From NCBI GenBank assembly GCA_944389565.1, contig CALXMV010000010.1:1-64000 (forward strand): a stretch of 64,000 bases of DNA, given 5' to 3'. Below are positions 41,401 through 48,173 of the stretch, piece after piece. Origin of the DNA: an uncultured Kiritimatiellota bacterium (GTDB taxonomy: Bacteria > Verrucomicrobiota > Kiritimatiellia > RFP12 > DVOR01). Under the pieces are notes generated by a model that did not search any database, was not told where the DNA came from, and worked only from the letters and a program-made list of their open reading frames with translations. Positions within the stretch are counted from its first letter, which is position 1. Each line of letters begins with the position of its first letter. A program made the position numbers and the translations under genes.

Positions 41401-44322
41401 GTTGAGGACGACGGAGGCGGCGGCGTCCTCGCGCGGGGTGATGCCGTCGGACTGGCCGCGCAGGCGGAGCTGGGCGTTGGGGACGGTGTTGTAGTTCTCG
41501 CGGGTCCATTCGCGGCGCAGGACGACCTCGGTGCCTTGGGCGAAGCGGACGAACTCGGAGGTGTTGTTGTCCAGCTCGCCCTCGCGGAGGTAGCGCGGGT
41601 CGGCGGATTCGCTGCCGGCGCCCCACTGGCGGAAGTAGTCGCCGGCGACGCCCGTGAGGTTGGGCATGGCGAAGACGTAGTCGGAGGCGGTGCTGCCGTA
41701 GCCGATGGGGATGATGTCGGTGAAGGAGGAGGTGTCGGCGAGGGGGCCCTCGTCGGGGATCCAGCCGGAGCCGACGGCGTAGCCGGCGGTCTCGGTGCCG
41801 ACGACCTCGCAGTCGAAGTCGGCGGTCACAGCGTCGACGTCCTCGCGGAACTCCGTCTCCGTGAAGACGCTCGACGGGGCGTACCACGTGTTGAAGTCCT
41901 GCCAATAGGTGCCGCAGAGGGCGAGCGTGGGGGAGGTGGCGGAGGTGAGGTCGAGATCGAAGGTGACGTGGGAGTTGGGGACGGCGGCGAGGGGGACGAC
42001 GATGGGGACGATGCCGGTCTCGGCGTCGGCGCGCTCGAGGGTGTCGGAGGTGGCGGGGACGGCCTCGGTGGCCTCGGGGAGGGCGGTGGCGGTGCCGGTC
42101 TTGCCGTACCAGGAGGCGGTGCCGTCGGGGGAGACGGCGCAGAGTTTGACGCTCAGGTAGCCGGTCTGGTAGACGGGGTCGGCGTCGTCGCCCTCGGGGG
42201 TGTAGCCCCAGACGTAGGTGGCGGAGTCGTCGCCCTCCACGTCGGGGAGGCGCGGCAGGTCGATGCGCCAGCGGTTGGGGCCGGCGGCGGCGGGCAGGAG
42301 CGGGTAGTCGACGGTGTGGAGGGTGTACGGGTCGCCGGCGATGCCGGTGCCGGAGCGGTAGGTGACGCGGGCGAAGACGCTCGACTGGGCGGCGGCGTGG
42401 GCGCGGACGTCGGCGACGAAGGGGTGGGTGACGACGTCGGCGTTGGGGTCGGCGGGGTCGAGGGAGACGTCGTAGCCCTCGAGGCGGCCGGTGACGACCT
42501 CGCGGCCGTCGATTTCCTCGCGGCCGGCGGCGAAGGAGCCGAAGACGCCGTATTCGAGAGCGAGGTCGTAGACGCCGGGGAGGAGCGCGTCGACGACGCC
42601 GTCTTTGAGGAAGAAGGCGCCCTCGGCGGCGTTGGTGGAGCCGTCGGCGTTGGTGGCGAGGCGGTAGCCGCTCTGGTGGAAGTCGGCGGAGAGGGTGGCG
42701 CCGCCGGTGGCGTCGAGGGTGACGTCGAGGTCGCGCTCGCGCCAGGTGCGGAGGGTGTCGCCGTCGGCGCGGCGGCGGATGGCGAGGGTGGCCTTGTAGC
42801 CGCGGGGCTGGTCGCCGGCGACGGTGCTGGCGTTCTTGGCGGCGAATCGGATGGCGAAGTCGGGGTTCGCGCCGTTGTAGTAGGGCGCGGCGGCGCCGTT
42901 GGCGGTGACGAAGGTGGGCGGGTCGAAGGCGGCGGCGGGGGCGGCGGAGCGGACGAGGAGGTTGCGGATGACGATGGAGCGGAGGTTGGCGGTGCCGTCG
43001 CCGGCGGGGAAGGAGGCACGGACGATGCGGAAGCGGGCGTTGGAGGAGGCGGGGGCGAGGGCGGCGCCGTCGGCGTCCTTGAAGTCGACGGTGTAGGAGA
43101 CGAAGTCCTGGGTGAGGCGGAGGGTCGCGACGTCGCGCCAGAGGTAGGTGGCGGTGGCGGTAGGGTCATAGACCTGGACCAGGAGCATGGGGTCGGTGCC
43201 GTCGTCGGAGGAGGGGCCGAAGGCCTCGAAGGTGACGGAGGCGATGCCGTCGGGGTAGACGGGGGATTCGAGGCGGGGGCTCGTCTGGTAGCCATCGGTG
43301 GGGCCGGCGGCGTCGAAGGTGGAGAGGAGCTGGAGGCCGGCGCGGCCGTTGGCGGAGACGCCGACGGCGCCGCCGTGGATGGACCAGGTGCGCTCGGCGT
43401 CGGGCATGGAGCGGAGGGTGTGGACGTAGGTGGGGCCGAAGGTCTGGAGGGAGTCGTTGTCGGTGACGTAGCGGCCCCAGTCGACGGAGACGTTGCCCTC
43501 GAAGGATTCGGTGTTGGAGGCGGCGGGCGCCCAGAGGCGGGCGTCGGTGAAGGTCATCTTGCGGCCGTGGTCCTGGATGTCGGAGATGCGGGCGTAGGAG
43601 CCGAGGCCGTAGCGGGAGGCGGCGTACCACTCGTAGGTGGCGCTGCCGGCGAGGAGGGATTGGAGCATCCCGAGGGAGCCGTCGGCGTTGGCCTGGATGT
43701 CGGCGACGGCGTAGACGGGGGAGAGGAAGGTGGCTTCCCAGCGGTCGGGGTCGGCGGCGGTGGAGGCGTCGTAGAGGTAGGTGTTGTAGTCGACGCCGGC
43801 AAGGTTGAGGAGGGAGGTGGCGGAGGAGCGGACGCCGCAGTAGTTCAGCTGCGTGGGGTCGGTCTGGCTGACGGGGATGGTGCCGGTGCCGGCGGCGTTG
43901 GGGATCTGGGCCCGCTGGGGCATGGGGTAGTAGCCGGCGAAGGGGGTGGTGCCGGCGGCGTCGGTGTAGGGGGCGTCGCGGGTGAGGCCGATGGAGCCGT
44001 CGAAGGCGGTCTCGGGGCCTTTGTGGCGGCGGAACATCAGGCGCGCGGGCGTGGCGGCGGCGGTGATGCCGCCGTAGAGGGAGCTGCCGGCGGTGCGGGG
44101 GACGGAGACGGTGACCTTGACGCGGACGTGGGTGGTGGCGGCGGTGACGGGGCCGCCGTTCTTGGTGACGTTGGGGGCGTCGGGGTCGCCGGCGTCGATC
44201 AGGGTGAGGGCGTAGGAGACGGCATCCTGCTGGGTGACCTGCGCCCGAGCGGCGGGCCCGAAGAGAAGGCCCGCCGCGAGCGCCCAAAGCGCCAGGAACG
44301 ACATACGTGGGGAGAGTGTCAT
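32416..44322 (-). CDS. Giant secreted protein (3968 residues) with lamin-tail-like modules
   Basis: ATG at 44322, 6 bases after the pseudopilin stop, so probably translationally coupled. The signal peptide lies within MSFLALWALAAGLLFGPAARA. The chain is almost all beta-type, Asp/Thr/Ala-rich. A similar block recurs at about residues 1960, 2670 and 3390: an aromatic Y-x-YS lead (YFWIYS, YFYLYS, YAWIYS) followed by VFINEFDFND, AWLSEVNPAA or VWLNEIRPFA and later a Trp (LANWRV, SGWALR, DGWKVV). These resemble lamin-tail domain starts. Jelly-roll-like stretches occur before (FIDNISVSSW, VYIDDFTV). The end (LGKENLDDPAWRFV, then RFFRAVLV) matches the C-terminal module of other secreted PVC proteins. 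Probably a surface adhesin or matrix fibre. No anchor motif or protease site was seen. Confidence 0.85.
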   Translation of the reverse strand: MTLSPRMSFLALWALAAGLLFGPAARAQVTQQDAVSYALTLIDAGDPDAPNVTKNGGPVTAATTHVRVKVTVSVPRTAGSSLYGGITAAATPARLMFRRHKGPETAFDGSIGLTRDAPYTDAAGTTPFAGYYPMPQRAQIPNAAGTGTIPVSQTDPTQLNYCGVRSSATSLLNLAGVDYNTYLYDASTAADPDRWEATFLSPVYAVADIQANADGSLGMLQSLLAGSATYEWYAASRYGLGSYARISDIQDHGRKMTFTDARLWAPAASNTESFEGNVSVDWGRYVTDNDSLQTFGPTYVHTLRSMPDAERTWSIHGGAVGVSANGRAGLQLLSTFDAAGPTDGYQTSPRLESPVYPDGIASVTFEAFGPSSDDGTDPMLLVQVYDPTATATYLWRDVATLRLTQDFVSYTVDFKDADGAALAPASSNARFRIVRASFPAGDGTANLRSIVIRNLLVRSAAPAAAFDPPTFVTANGAAAPYYNGANPDFAIRFAAKNASTVAGDQPRGYKATLAIRRRADGDTLRTWRERDLDVTLDATGGATLSADFHQSGYRLATNADGSTNAAEGAFFLKDGVVDALLPGVYDLALEYGVFGSFAAGREEIDGREVVTGRLEGYDVSLDPADPNADVVTHPFVADVRAHAAAQSSVFARVTYRSGTGIAGDPYTLHTVDYPLLPAAAGPNRWRIDLPRLPDVEGDDSATYVWGYTPEGDDADPVYQTGYLSVKLCAVSPDGTASWYGKTGTATALPEATEAVPATSDTLERADAETGIVPIVVPLAAVPNSHVTFDLDLTSATSPTLALCGTYWQDFNTWYAPSSVFTETEFREDVDAVTADFDCEVVGTETAGYAVGSGWIPDEGPLADTSSFTDIIPIGYGSTASDYVFAMPNLTGVAGDYFRQWGAGSESADPRYLREGELDNNTSEFVRFAQGTEVVLRREWTRENYNTVPNAQLRLRGQSDGITPREDAAASVVLNGIGAVSFTLGMSIPYDINQIAYIGTAENPLMGVACTGIAAGVQISNTANNAASGFSVSYYLVNNTTRYTYELRLTQILDFSTDSTGTGADAAEPANIVIGELYQWLGSTATRLPIATANERQTTYAVMGSSLAGNSYALWFDADGYLRAGTATGMTSTSSINSNSGFTSYNRILAGGVANANITPALGSAECRPTFRRIARTSSPATTFAGSAVSSSTATVTTTGAPTWAAGNSWTYGADPQDSGFLRVTRKSPPAQEAGRVRIWAESTTDASQAPVFDTTIGTDTTDTPVEVTVGLSNARLHIAPAGADHNIFIDNISVSSWCGTDTNRNGDERVPGFTDPGFSDHASLNGFAGVGIWIRPADDAQLDVAPRDYLGSQCVLLQRSRQNTASGLSGEIDTAGITTTGSSLALYSPFSDHHGFGTVTFRYRIPSTDESGYTNPAAYVMLQYVANSRYTNNFLDPPSGWQNVSDPVILPNTAGEWATTSITPRFDDGSELVGVQGTLRLVLVIPDEYVGTSVSDYDPLVYIDDFTVTDNKEGTIASWTADNVLLTDTPISWLFWKDRQPVDNVDPADPTFAEKSGLTRAFQFNDVRFGDDVDGTRDTSYLDSPPLDNGVGRITFAARLAEQQAAHPVRLYIYASEDENSENPVFNPVTYVEVTNTVYNIYDLDLSKFTKYSQAPGPDLLPADLTDGDGDFDARNVRRIRFRTLLEGDGVNSDGFSDNKAIVYGRVLMDRLAISDPVLPTLRIESVAFSNVTGANAPSEFDASSPLSQPVAGASILRTMVTLGRKQLIDDDALRVFMTVDASQTNVSTYTSTYTYTDVLGNTRTASSTQPIFGWNTGAIDQWPVAAWFDLESATGQALAGSLPPNTVELTRATADNSVNFFGDLSALGVAGLPANSLVRYTVWAIYQSSEDEAGVDPADKQWFSTQIDASSYKEYPWYFPRSLNQELRAYKNNQIADPEQQVGEDFFCPYFWIYSCIPGEVFINEFDFNDASGIDSDAIVRHFVEICAPTNVDLANWRVGTTDAASTDIRGEYVIEAGDPSLTADGAVALTEPDAGVVPSRREAGTSANRSFYTFYSETARWTVRDAGGATSPAFGPFRNAGLAKTFDPRTLSTNNGASILLYRPTGGAEHIVVFSTANSVNIGADTYQNSRRALYQAYQNAYVTHGFGGEWYQDFAETPWENEMDAYADVNITDPLQHSRRLALADVFRTDANGRYTRAASSAEAQVNDSDGRDSLVNSIATVDMGGTWVTRTNAFSAAVENGPVDLTHLLTEGAGWPIAGVSAVVATRPAGAEVEGVNYATDDVQVTPRQVNPDQFILPYTGLTQCSVTSTLTGNGQHTLEQLDAPAGAVLETSRGGTETPKTWSVVNAQPYARLSYTPLVFHAISSVRIRLRNSKTGDYLDQDELKAQIGGAAVLAFDPDTSFATLDVTDPTAFAITLTLYPVASGDPSATEDRLTAEAEATFVLDPDNTDARDVITSVSPYCGDTFPGSAKYQPWWGSAFGFQVTYDTDKLADLSTDEASVSLSSVLIVYPAPGATGTDWAGLDDLQGATYDAAIARLAELSASGARYVQMNAGAGGRFADSSLVGILSTAYAQAAGYDPATGAGAANKEPAIPFVAWGVYTVTMPTEDGSATASFLMRQALPGEPATVTPFTKPAWYAAIPDEPTFGTQALPYFYLYSTPPQSAWLSEVNPAAATGTNGNYAEIVFPHLREGITAAGVPDAEASGWALRAYGTDGAQTASYDLAAAGAPVDSRSSAYDYLMLPIAENAATQAYVLHRPCGAAEGGVWTGVDANGDTAVTPPATLSTNSWLLTAESYVVPGVTDSSATPGSVQLVGQQQINDGGLAYIPSDVTLRTVWAFAPETYADSNDDGNGPIHPDPTPEWNQVTVVSSLVNEAYSSGACATQMAPGFFETSAVTGVSEDVTVSLSGTDWPYAANLTNVLSYRPKTNYCFSSITIPSDLVGHVMLIGGFNGALTQAAVTAKWQELLAAAEADPNARTTTWLSLDGRATPQTRSITAPGGTVSQVYTGVITFDITHDEGDGQVFADLDDYVVTLLFVDEPASAQNAITVAFTQSDLGNGAWLLTQTLFALDDAGAPDPERGGSVVTDPIWSDALGTASGDHANVHGWLHQPVIGDRLGMSAVIDPELGLIATGKDGMGDSLETLYANLANADTTLRPFLVWTLVPADQVPDTLFEPTGGVDNLRTNFMDRWRLASWLGTLPSVKDGLTSSLSGLRRTLQNNLTSATGGSAFIADAGIIPMRLQGYADPSGALVAPAGTALPDDRGDALRLAFTTFTQAELEAALASGAYGLANTAADLLPYASAIDTSDRAVWEPGSILRFAIILADTSTDRIYDCQGIANFSSDAFEGYCPWYVPDADANINAVTVAENRGFSPYAWIYSLGRNDVWLNEIRPFAQTDAATNAIPSALEIAMKASPLLDLDGTYKAPADLTRTDGRCLPRESLDGWKVVVKYAPLPLLTAAETDTITWVEAKTFDLVGWIPYRRIAPDYSGDDPNFYSLDYYTLATTVNSAGFANNPGYNFTNAPYLEGDPNTLDTFAWLPIPEEILDDATDAAIRENVAYANGVLYAVALVRDNGVVTDEVLFQHNGPNILSVAERVTRAVAMENNAHVVANPVRTLFYPEVDPTEGPANASVQFVDEALFDDTGAITGSRLTWTLDHGGDRSANTFPGPNQWSVFRQPYGEYAYVPVASAFSVTAQILGASGTLALDANGATARGRSVQATLAPATPYTLAVDQLWDTDWFTLRSVTKNGAPITLAPTPATRYAIDGAALRATPQITLDDTLATADADYVLTLGYTPSAERLAQNGDLDSQDEGFLDWLLRTDPDAILAQTAADGVTAAEKYWLGLDAADYDATDLSLRFTLIGSYTEDAAVAADPETLPIVSLALTDAGRPIESLRGDGAILLLGKENLDDPAWRFVQQLQPRDLNGERILTLRTDCRFFRAVLVSQKEAAAAQTAE

Positions 44323-44328
44323 GGGGCG

Positions 44329-45462
44329 TCAATCCAATTTTTCGCCGGAGGCGCTGAGCCCGCCGGAACCATACCATTTCGAGAGCCGCAGGCGTTTGGT
44401 CTTGTCCGGGTTCTCGCTGTCTGACGAGGGGTCGCGGATGGCCTCCACGTGGCCGTCGGCGAAGCAGACGTGCGCGTAGCGGAGGCCGTTGTCGTCGTGA
44501 ATGAAGCCCATGCTCTCGTCGCCCTCGTCCCAGTCCCACACTTGGTCGCCGGCCAGGGAGTTGTCTTGGCGGAGGGCGTCGTTGTCGACGTCGAGCTCCA
44601 CGAAGAGGGCGGTCTGGCCGGGGGTGGCGGTGCCGCGGTCCTCGGAGTCGATGTAGGGGCGCAGGGCGTTGGGGCCGAGGCGGATGGCGGTGTGGCGGAC
44701 GCCGGGGTGGCAGTAGGCCTCCTCGTAGCCGCCGGTGATGTAGTGGTCGGTGTCGTAGAGGTCCTCGTCGGCGCCGCAGACGACGTTCATGGCATAGGCG
44801 CGGCGGATGTTGTCGCGCGCGACGCCGAGTTTCTCGACGGCGAGTTTCTCGAAGGCGGGGTTGGTGAAGCACTCCAGGTCGCCGACGTAGCTGTAGAGGC
44901 AGCCGTTGAGGATGGCGACCTCGGCGGGGGAGCGCACGTCGGAGCGTTTGTCCTGCCAGTTGGCGGGCTTGGAGGACATCCCGCCCTGGTCGCTCTTGGA
45001 GTCGAAGCAGAGGCAGCAGCCCTCCTCGTTCACGTATTCGCCGTCGTAGCCGTCGCCGTCGGGCTTGATGCGGCCGATGCCGGCGAGGGGCTCGGAGTCC
45101 TGATGGTTGCCGTCGCCGATGTCGTCCTCGGCGGCGAGGTCGCCGGCCTCGCGGGGGCAGTCGTGCTCGAAGTAGACCCAGCCGCGGGCGCGGCCGTAGC
45201 GGTCCTGGAGGCCGCCGTTGCTGATGATGGTGAAGTGGGTGAAGTAGCCGCCGCTCGCGGGCCAGTAGTTGCCGTGGTCGACGCGGTAGGTCATCGCCGC
45301 CTGCCCCAGGCGGCGCAGGTTGTTGCGGCTGACCGTGTCGTCCCCCGCGCTCAGGAAGCGCGACATCGCCGGGAACATCACCGCCGCGAGGATGCCGATG
45401 ATCACGACGACGACCATCAGCTCGATCATCGTGAAGCCGGCCCGCAAACTGAAACGTCTCAT
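44329..45462 (-). CDS. Type II secretion-like pseudopilin with H-x9-DG C-terminus
   Basis: 377 residues from the ATG at 45462 (GAGG five bases upstream; an ATG at 45477 would be nearly leaderless from the promoter). The prepilin signal is RAG|FTMIELMVVVVIIGILAAV, cleavage after G9, with the conserved Glu at +5 followed by a hydrophobic helix. The large C-terminal part is Asp/Gly-rich and ends with HVCFADGHVEAI, the ADGHVE element of the H-x9-DG (DUF1559-like) pseudopilins abundant in Planctomycetes and Lentisphaerae. Adjacent Cys (GCCLCFD) could form disulfides. Paired with the giant secreted protein, which it may help export or present. Confidence 0.88.
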   Translation of the reverse strand: MRRFSLRAGFTMIELMVVVVIIGILAAVMFPAMSRFLSAGDDTVSRNNLRRLGQAAMTYRVDHGNYWPASGGYFTHFTIISNGGLQDRYGRARGWVYFEHDCPREAGDLAAEDDIGDGNHQDSEPLAGIGRIKPDGDGYDGEYVNEEGCCLCFDSKSDQGGMSSKPANWQDKRSDVRSPAEVAILNGCLYSYVGDLECFTNPAFEKLAVEKLGVARDNIRRAYAMNVVCGADEDLYDTDHYITGGYEEAYCHPGVRHTAIRLGPNALRPYIDSEDRGTATPGQTALFVELDVDNDALRQDNSLAGDQVWDWDEGDESMGFIHDDNGLRYAHVCFADGHVEAIRDPSSDSENPDKTKRLRLSKWYGSGGLSASGEKLD

Positions 45463-45484
45463 GAAAACCTCGTACATTGGCAAT

Positions 45485-45513
45485 AGTATAGACGATACCG
45501 AGGCCGTTTGCAA
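45485..45513 (-). promoter_or_regulatory. Promoter of the pseudopilin-giant protein operon
   Basis: Minus strand TTGCAA (45508-45513), 17-base spacer, TATACT (45485-45490); the start is expected near 45478. Confidence 0.65.
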
Positions 45514-45557
45514 AGTCTTTTTTGCGCCGCGCGCGCAAAAAGGCGGGGTCGCGCGGG

Positions 45558-45579
45558 CCCGCCCCCGCGCGGGGGCGGG
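45558..45579 (-). terminator. GC hairpin after the DUF3467-like gene
   Basis: 9-bp stem CCCGCCCCC / GGGGGCGGG (45558-45566, 45571-45579) with a GCGC loop, about 27 bases past the stop at 45606. A CCTTTTTGCG stretch follows about 20 bases later on the minus strand. A weak terminator at best. Confidence 0.35.
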
Positions 45580-45605
45580 GTTCCGCGCCGGGCGGCGCCG
45601 CGGGG

Positions 45606-45854
45606 TCAGTTGCCGGCGGGCGGCGGGTTGCGCTTGACCACGCCCAGCTCCTCGAGCTTCTGCATGATCTGGGTCATGGCCTGGTAGGTGCGCAGGAAGC
45701 CCTGGGGGGTGAGGATCACGCGCTCGAAGGGCTTGGGCACGGGCGTCTGGTTCTCCGGGCTGGGCTGCAGGCGCATGAAGTCGAGACGGATGGTGTTCTC
45801 GAGCATATGGATCTGGTAGACGCCGTCGGCGTAGGCTTCGTGTTCGATGGCCAT
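45606..45854 (-). CDS. Small DUF3467-like protein
   Basis: 82 residues, ATG at 45854 with AAGGA 6 bases upstream. It has an N-terminal strand pair (GVYQIHMLENTIRLDFMRLQP) and a C-terminal helix (LTPQGFLRTYQAMTQIMQKLEELGVV). The arrangement 'strand with DF, ..P, then VILTPQ...L....Q..I.K.E' fits the DUF3467 family, small cytosolic proteins of unknown function in many bacteria. 22 bases after serC on the same strand, probably co-transcribed with it. Confidence 0.65.
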   Translation of the reverse strand: MAIEHEAYADGVYQIHMLENTIRLDFMRLQPSPENQTPVPKPFERVILTPQGFLRTYQAMTQIMQKLEELGVVKRNPPPAGN

Positions 45855-45876
45855 GGGGGGTCCTTGTGTGTGGGGT

Positions 45877-46920
45877 TCAGCCGTGGGTGCGCTCGAAGTC
45901 GCGCATGAAGGCGACGAGCGCGTCGACGCCCGCCTCGGGGAGGGCGTTGTAAAGGGAGGCGCGGATGCCGCCGAGGGCGCGGTGGCCGCGCAGGGCCACG
46001 AGTCCCTCGGCCTCCGCGGCGGCGAGGAAGTCCTCCTCCAGCCCGGCGGTGGGCAGGCGGAAGGTGACGTTGGTGAGCGAGCGTTCGGCCGGCGGCGCGA
46101 GGGGCCGCCAGAAGGCGGAGCGGTCGAGCTCGGCGTAGAGGCGCTCGGCCTTGCGCGCGTTGCGCCGCCAGACGTTCTCGGGGCCTTGGGCCAGGAGCCA
46201 GTCGGTCACGTGCGCCAGGGCGTCGACCGCGAAGGCGTTGGGCGTGTGGTAGAGGCCGCCGGCGCGCGCGTGCTCGAGGTAACAGAAGCAAGCGGGCAGG
46301 TTGCGCCTGGCGCGGGAGAGGAACTCGTGCTCCGCCACCACGACCGCCAGCCCCGCGACGCCCAGGTTCTTCTGCGCCCCGGCGTAGACAAACGCGTAGC
46401 GGCCGTAATCGCGCGGGGCCGCCAGGATGTCGCTGCTCATGTCGGCGCAGAGGGGGGAGGGGGGGAGGGGGAAGGCCTCGGGCAGGCGGGTGCCGGCGAT
46501 GGTCTCGTTGGTCGTCACATGGGCGTAGGCGGCGCGGGGCGACCAGTCGAGCGGGTCGCGGAGGGTGCGGACGGCGCCCACGCGCGCCGCCTGGCGGGCG
46601 GCCTTCTCGCCCCAGTGGCCGCGGACGACGTAATCCGCGCCGGTGCCGGCGCGCAGGAAGTTGTAGGGCAGCATCGCGAATTGGCCGCTCGCCCCACCCT
46701 GCAGGAAGAGGATCTCCCGGTCGTCGCCCAGGCGCATCAGGCGCCGGAGGTTGGCCTCGGCGTGCGCCTGGAGCGCCCGATAGGCCTCCGAGCGGTGCGA
46801 CACCTCCGCCACGCTGCGCCCGAGCCCCCGCCAGTCCGTCAGGTCCGCGCGCAACGCCGCCAGGACCTCGGGCGGCAAGGCCCCCGGGCCGGCGCAGAAG
46901 TTATGGATCGCCGCGTTCAT
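45877..46920 (-). CDS. serC: Phosphoserine aminotransferase
   Basis: 347 residues, ATG at 46920. Begins NFCAGPGALPPEVL, then EVSHRSEAYRAL and FLQGGASGQFAMLPYN, with the PLP lysine K184 in YAGAQKNLGVAG, and later GLYHTPNAFAVDAL and HRALGGIRASLYNA. It forms phosphoserine from 3-phosphohydroxypyruvate and glutamate in serine (and pyridoxal phosphate) synthesis. Slightly shorter than the 360 residues usual in E. coli. No Shine-Dalgarno; the -10 box is 7 bases before the ATG. Confidence 0.95.
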   Translation of the reverse strand: MNAAIHNFCAGPGALPPEVLAALRADLTDWRGLGRSVAEVSHRSEAYRALQAHAEANLRRLMRLGDDREILFLQGGASGQFAMLPYNFLRAGTGADYVVRGHWGEKAARQAARVGAVRTLRDPLDWSPRAAYAHVTTNETIAGTRLPEAFPLPPSPLCADMSSDILAAPRDYGRYAFVYAGAQKNLGVAGLAVVVAEHEFLSRARRNLPACFCYLEHARAGGLYHTPNAFAVDALAHVTDWLLAQGPENVWRRNARKAERLYAELDRSAFWRPLAPPAERSLTNVTFRLPTAGLEEDFLAAAEAEGLVALRGHRALGGIRASLYNALPEAGVDALVAFMRDFERTHG

Positions 46921-46926
46921 GCCGCC

Positions 46927-46952
46927 CATTATAGCATATATCGGCCGATCGG
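46927..46952 (-). promoter_or_regulatory. Octamer-type leaderless promoter of serC
   Basis: Minus strand CCGATCGG, CCGATATATG, CTATAATG (8-, 10- and 8-base units), then GGCGGC and ATG. The TATAAT is inside the last unit. Confidence 0.65.
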
Positions 46953-46968
46953 CGGGGTGGCGGGGCAT

Positions 46969-46993
46969 GAAAAAGCCCCGCCGGGGGCGGGGC
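46969..46993 (-). terminator. Terminator of dnaN
   Basis: 8-bp stem (46975-46982 with 46986-46993, GCCCCGCC / GGCGGGGC), 3-base loop, then TTTTT on the minus strand. Confidence 0.85.
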
Positions 46994-47013
46994 TTCCGTG
47001 GGGCGCGGGGGGC

Positions 47014-48129
47014 TCAGGCGGTGGGGAGGCGCAGGGGCATGATGATGTAGAGGAAGGGGACGTTCTCGCATTTGAGGACGGTGGGGGTGTGGCCTTCGCT
47101 GAGCTCGAAGATGACTTCGTCGGTGTCGAGGTTGCGCAGGCAGTCGACGAGGAAGGAGGTGTTGTAGGTGACGGCGAGGGGGCGCCCGGAGTATTTGATG
47201 GGGAGGACGTCGCTGGCCTCGCCGGCGTCGACGTTGTTCGCCGAGAAGGTGAGCACGCCGTCCTCGAAGGAGAGGCGCACGGCGTGGGAGCGGTCGTTGG
47301 CGACGACGGAGACGCGCTGGAGGGCGGTGAGGAGCTCCTCGCGGTTGACGGCGACGCGTTCGTCGCAGGTGGTGGGGATGATGGCCTGGTAGCGGACGAA
47401 GACGCCGTCGATGAGCTTGCTGTGGAGGCGGGTGTTGCCGCTGTCGAAGACGATCTGCTTGGGCTGGACGTGGATCTTCATGGGGCCCTCGCCGACGAGG
47501 AGGCGGGCGAGCTCGCCGGCGGCCTTGGGCGGGAGGATGGCCTCGCAGGCGCTGTCGGGGGCGAATTCGAGCTCTTGCTCGACGAGGGCCATGCGGCGGC
47601 CGTCGGTGGCGACCATGGTGAGCTTGCCGTCGGCGAATTGGAGGAGCACGCCGGTGAGGACGCGGCGGGTCTCGTCGGAGCCTTTGGCGTAGGCGATCTT
47701 GCGGAGCATCTCGCGGAAGACGGCGCGGTCGATGGTGAAGGTCTTGGCGTCCTCGCCGGGCTCGGGGATGACGGGATAGTCCTTGGCGTCGGTGCCGATG
47801 AGGCGGTAGCGGGCGGCGGGGGTGACGACGCGGGCCATGGCCTCGTCGTTGACGTCGAACTGGATCTCGCCCTCGGGGGCCATGCGCAGGAGGTCGGCGA
47901 CGCGCTTGGCGGGGAGGGTGGTCTGCCCGGGCTCGTCGACCTTCACGTCGGCCTCCAGGTGGATGCGCACGGTGACCTCGAGGTCGGTGGCCGTGGCCAG
48001 GAGGGTGCCGTCCTCGCGGGCGTCGAGGAGGACGTTGGAGACGATTTGGAGGGCGGGGCGGGCGGGGGCCACGCCTTGCAGGTTCGAGAGCAGGTCGAAA
48101 AAGCGGCTCCGGATCACCGTGAACTTCAT
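47014..48129 (-). CDS. dnaN: DNA polymerase III beta subunit (sliding clamp)
   Basis: 371 residues, ATG at 48129 with AAGGAG 8 bases upstream. Starts MKFTVIRSRFFDLLSNLQGV and shows three repeated clamp domains, with TLPAKRVADLLRMAPEG (domain I end), FREMLRKIAYAKGSDETRRVLTG (domain II), and the C-terminal VTYNTSFLVDCLRNLDTDEV and ending YIIMPLRLPTA, the standard PMRL cleft motif. It forms the ring that holds DNA polymerase III on DNA. It is not next to dnaA or recF here, so no origin is indicated. Confidence 0.96.
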   Translation of the reverse strand: MKFTVIRSRFFDLLSNLQGVAPARPALQIVSNVLLDAREDGTLLATATDLEVTVRIHLEADVKVDEPGQTTLPAKRVADLLRMAPEGEIQFDVNDEAMARVVTPAARYRLIGTDAKDYPVIPEPGEDAKTFTIDRAVFREMLRKIAYAKGSDETRRVLTGVLLQFADGKLTMVATDGRRMALVEQELEFAPDSACEAILPPKAAGELARLLVGEGPMKIHVQPKQIVFDSGNTRLHSKLIDGVFVRYQAIIPTTCDERVAVNREELLTALQRVSVVANDRSHAVRLSFEDGVLTFSANNVDAGEASDVLPIKYSGRPLAVTYNTSFLVDCLRNLDTDEVIFELSEGHTPTVLKCENVPFLYIIMPLRLPTA

Positions 48130-48158
48130 GGGCAAGACTCCTTTTCTGTGAGGGGGGG

Positions 48159-48167
48159 ATTATAGCA
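48159..48167 (-). promoter_or_regulatory. Extended -10 element of dnaN
   Basis: Minus strand TGCTATAAT. The predicted start near 48151 gives a leader of about 22 bases that includes the AAGGAG ribosome site, so this gene, unlike guaA or serC, is not leaderless. Confidence 0.65.
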
Positions 48168-48173
48168 TAATCG

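Noticed and set aside
32164-44424. A 4086-codon open frame on the plus strand opposite the giant protein gene
   Set aside because: Gly/Val/Glu/Ala monotony with no domains, signal or ribosome site. It is the antisense shadow of a GC-rich gene with strongly biased third positions. The minus frame has a signal peptide, varied composition and a terminator.
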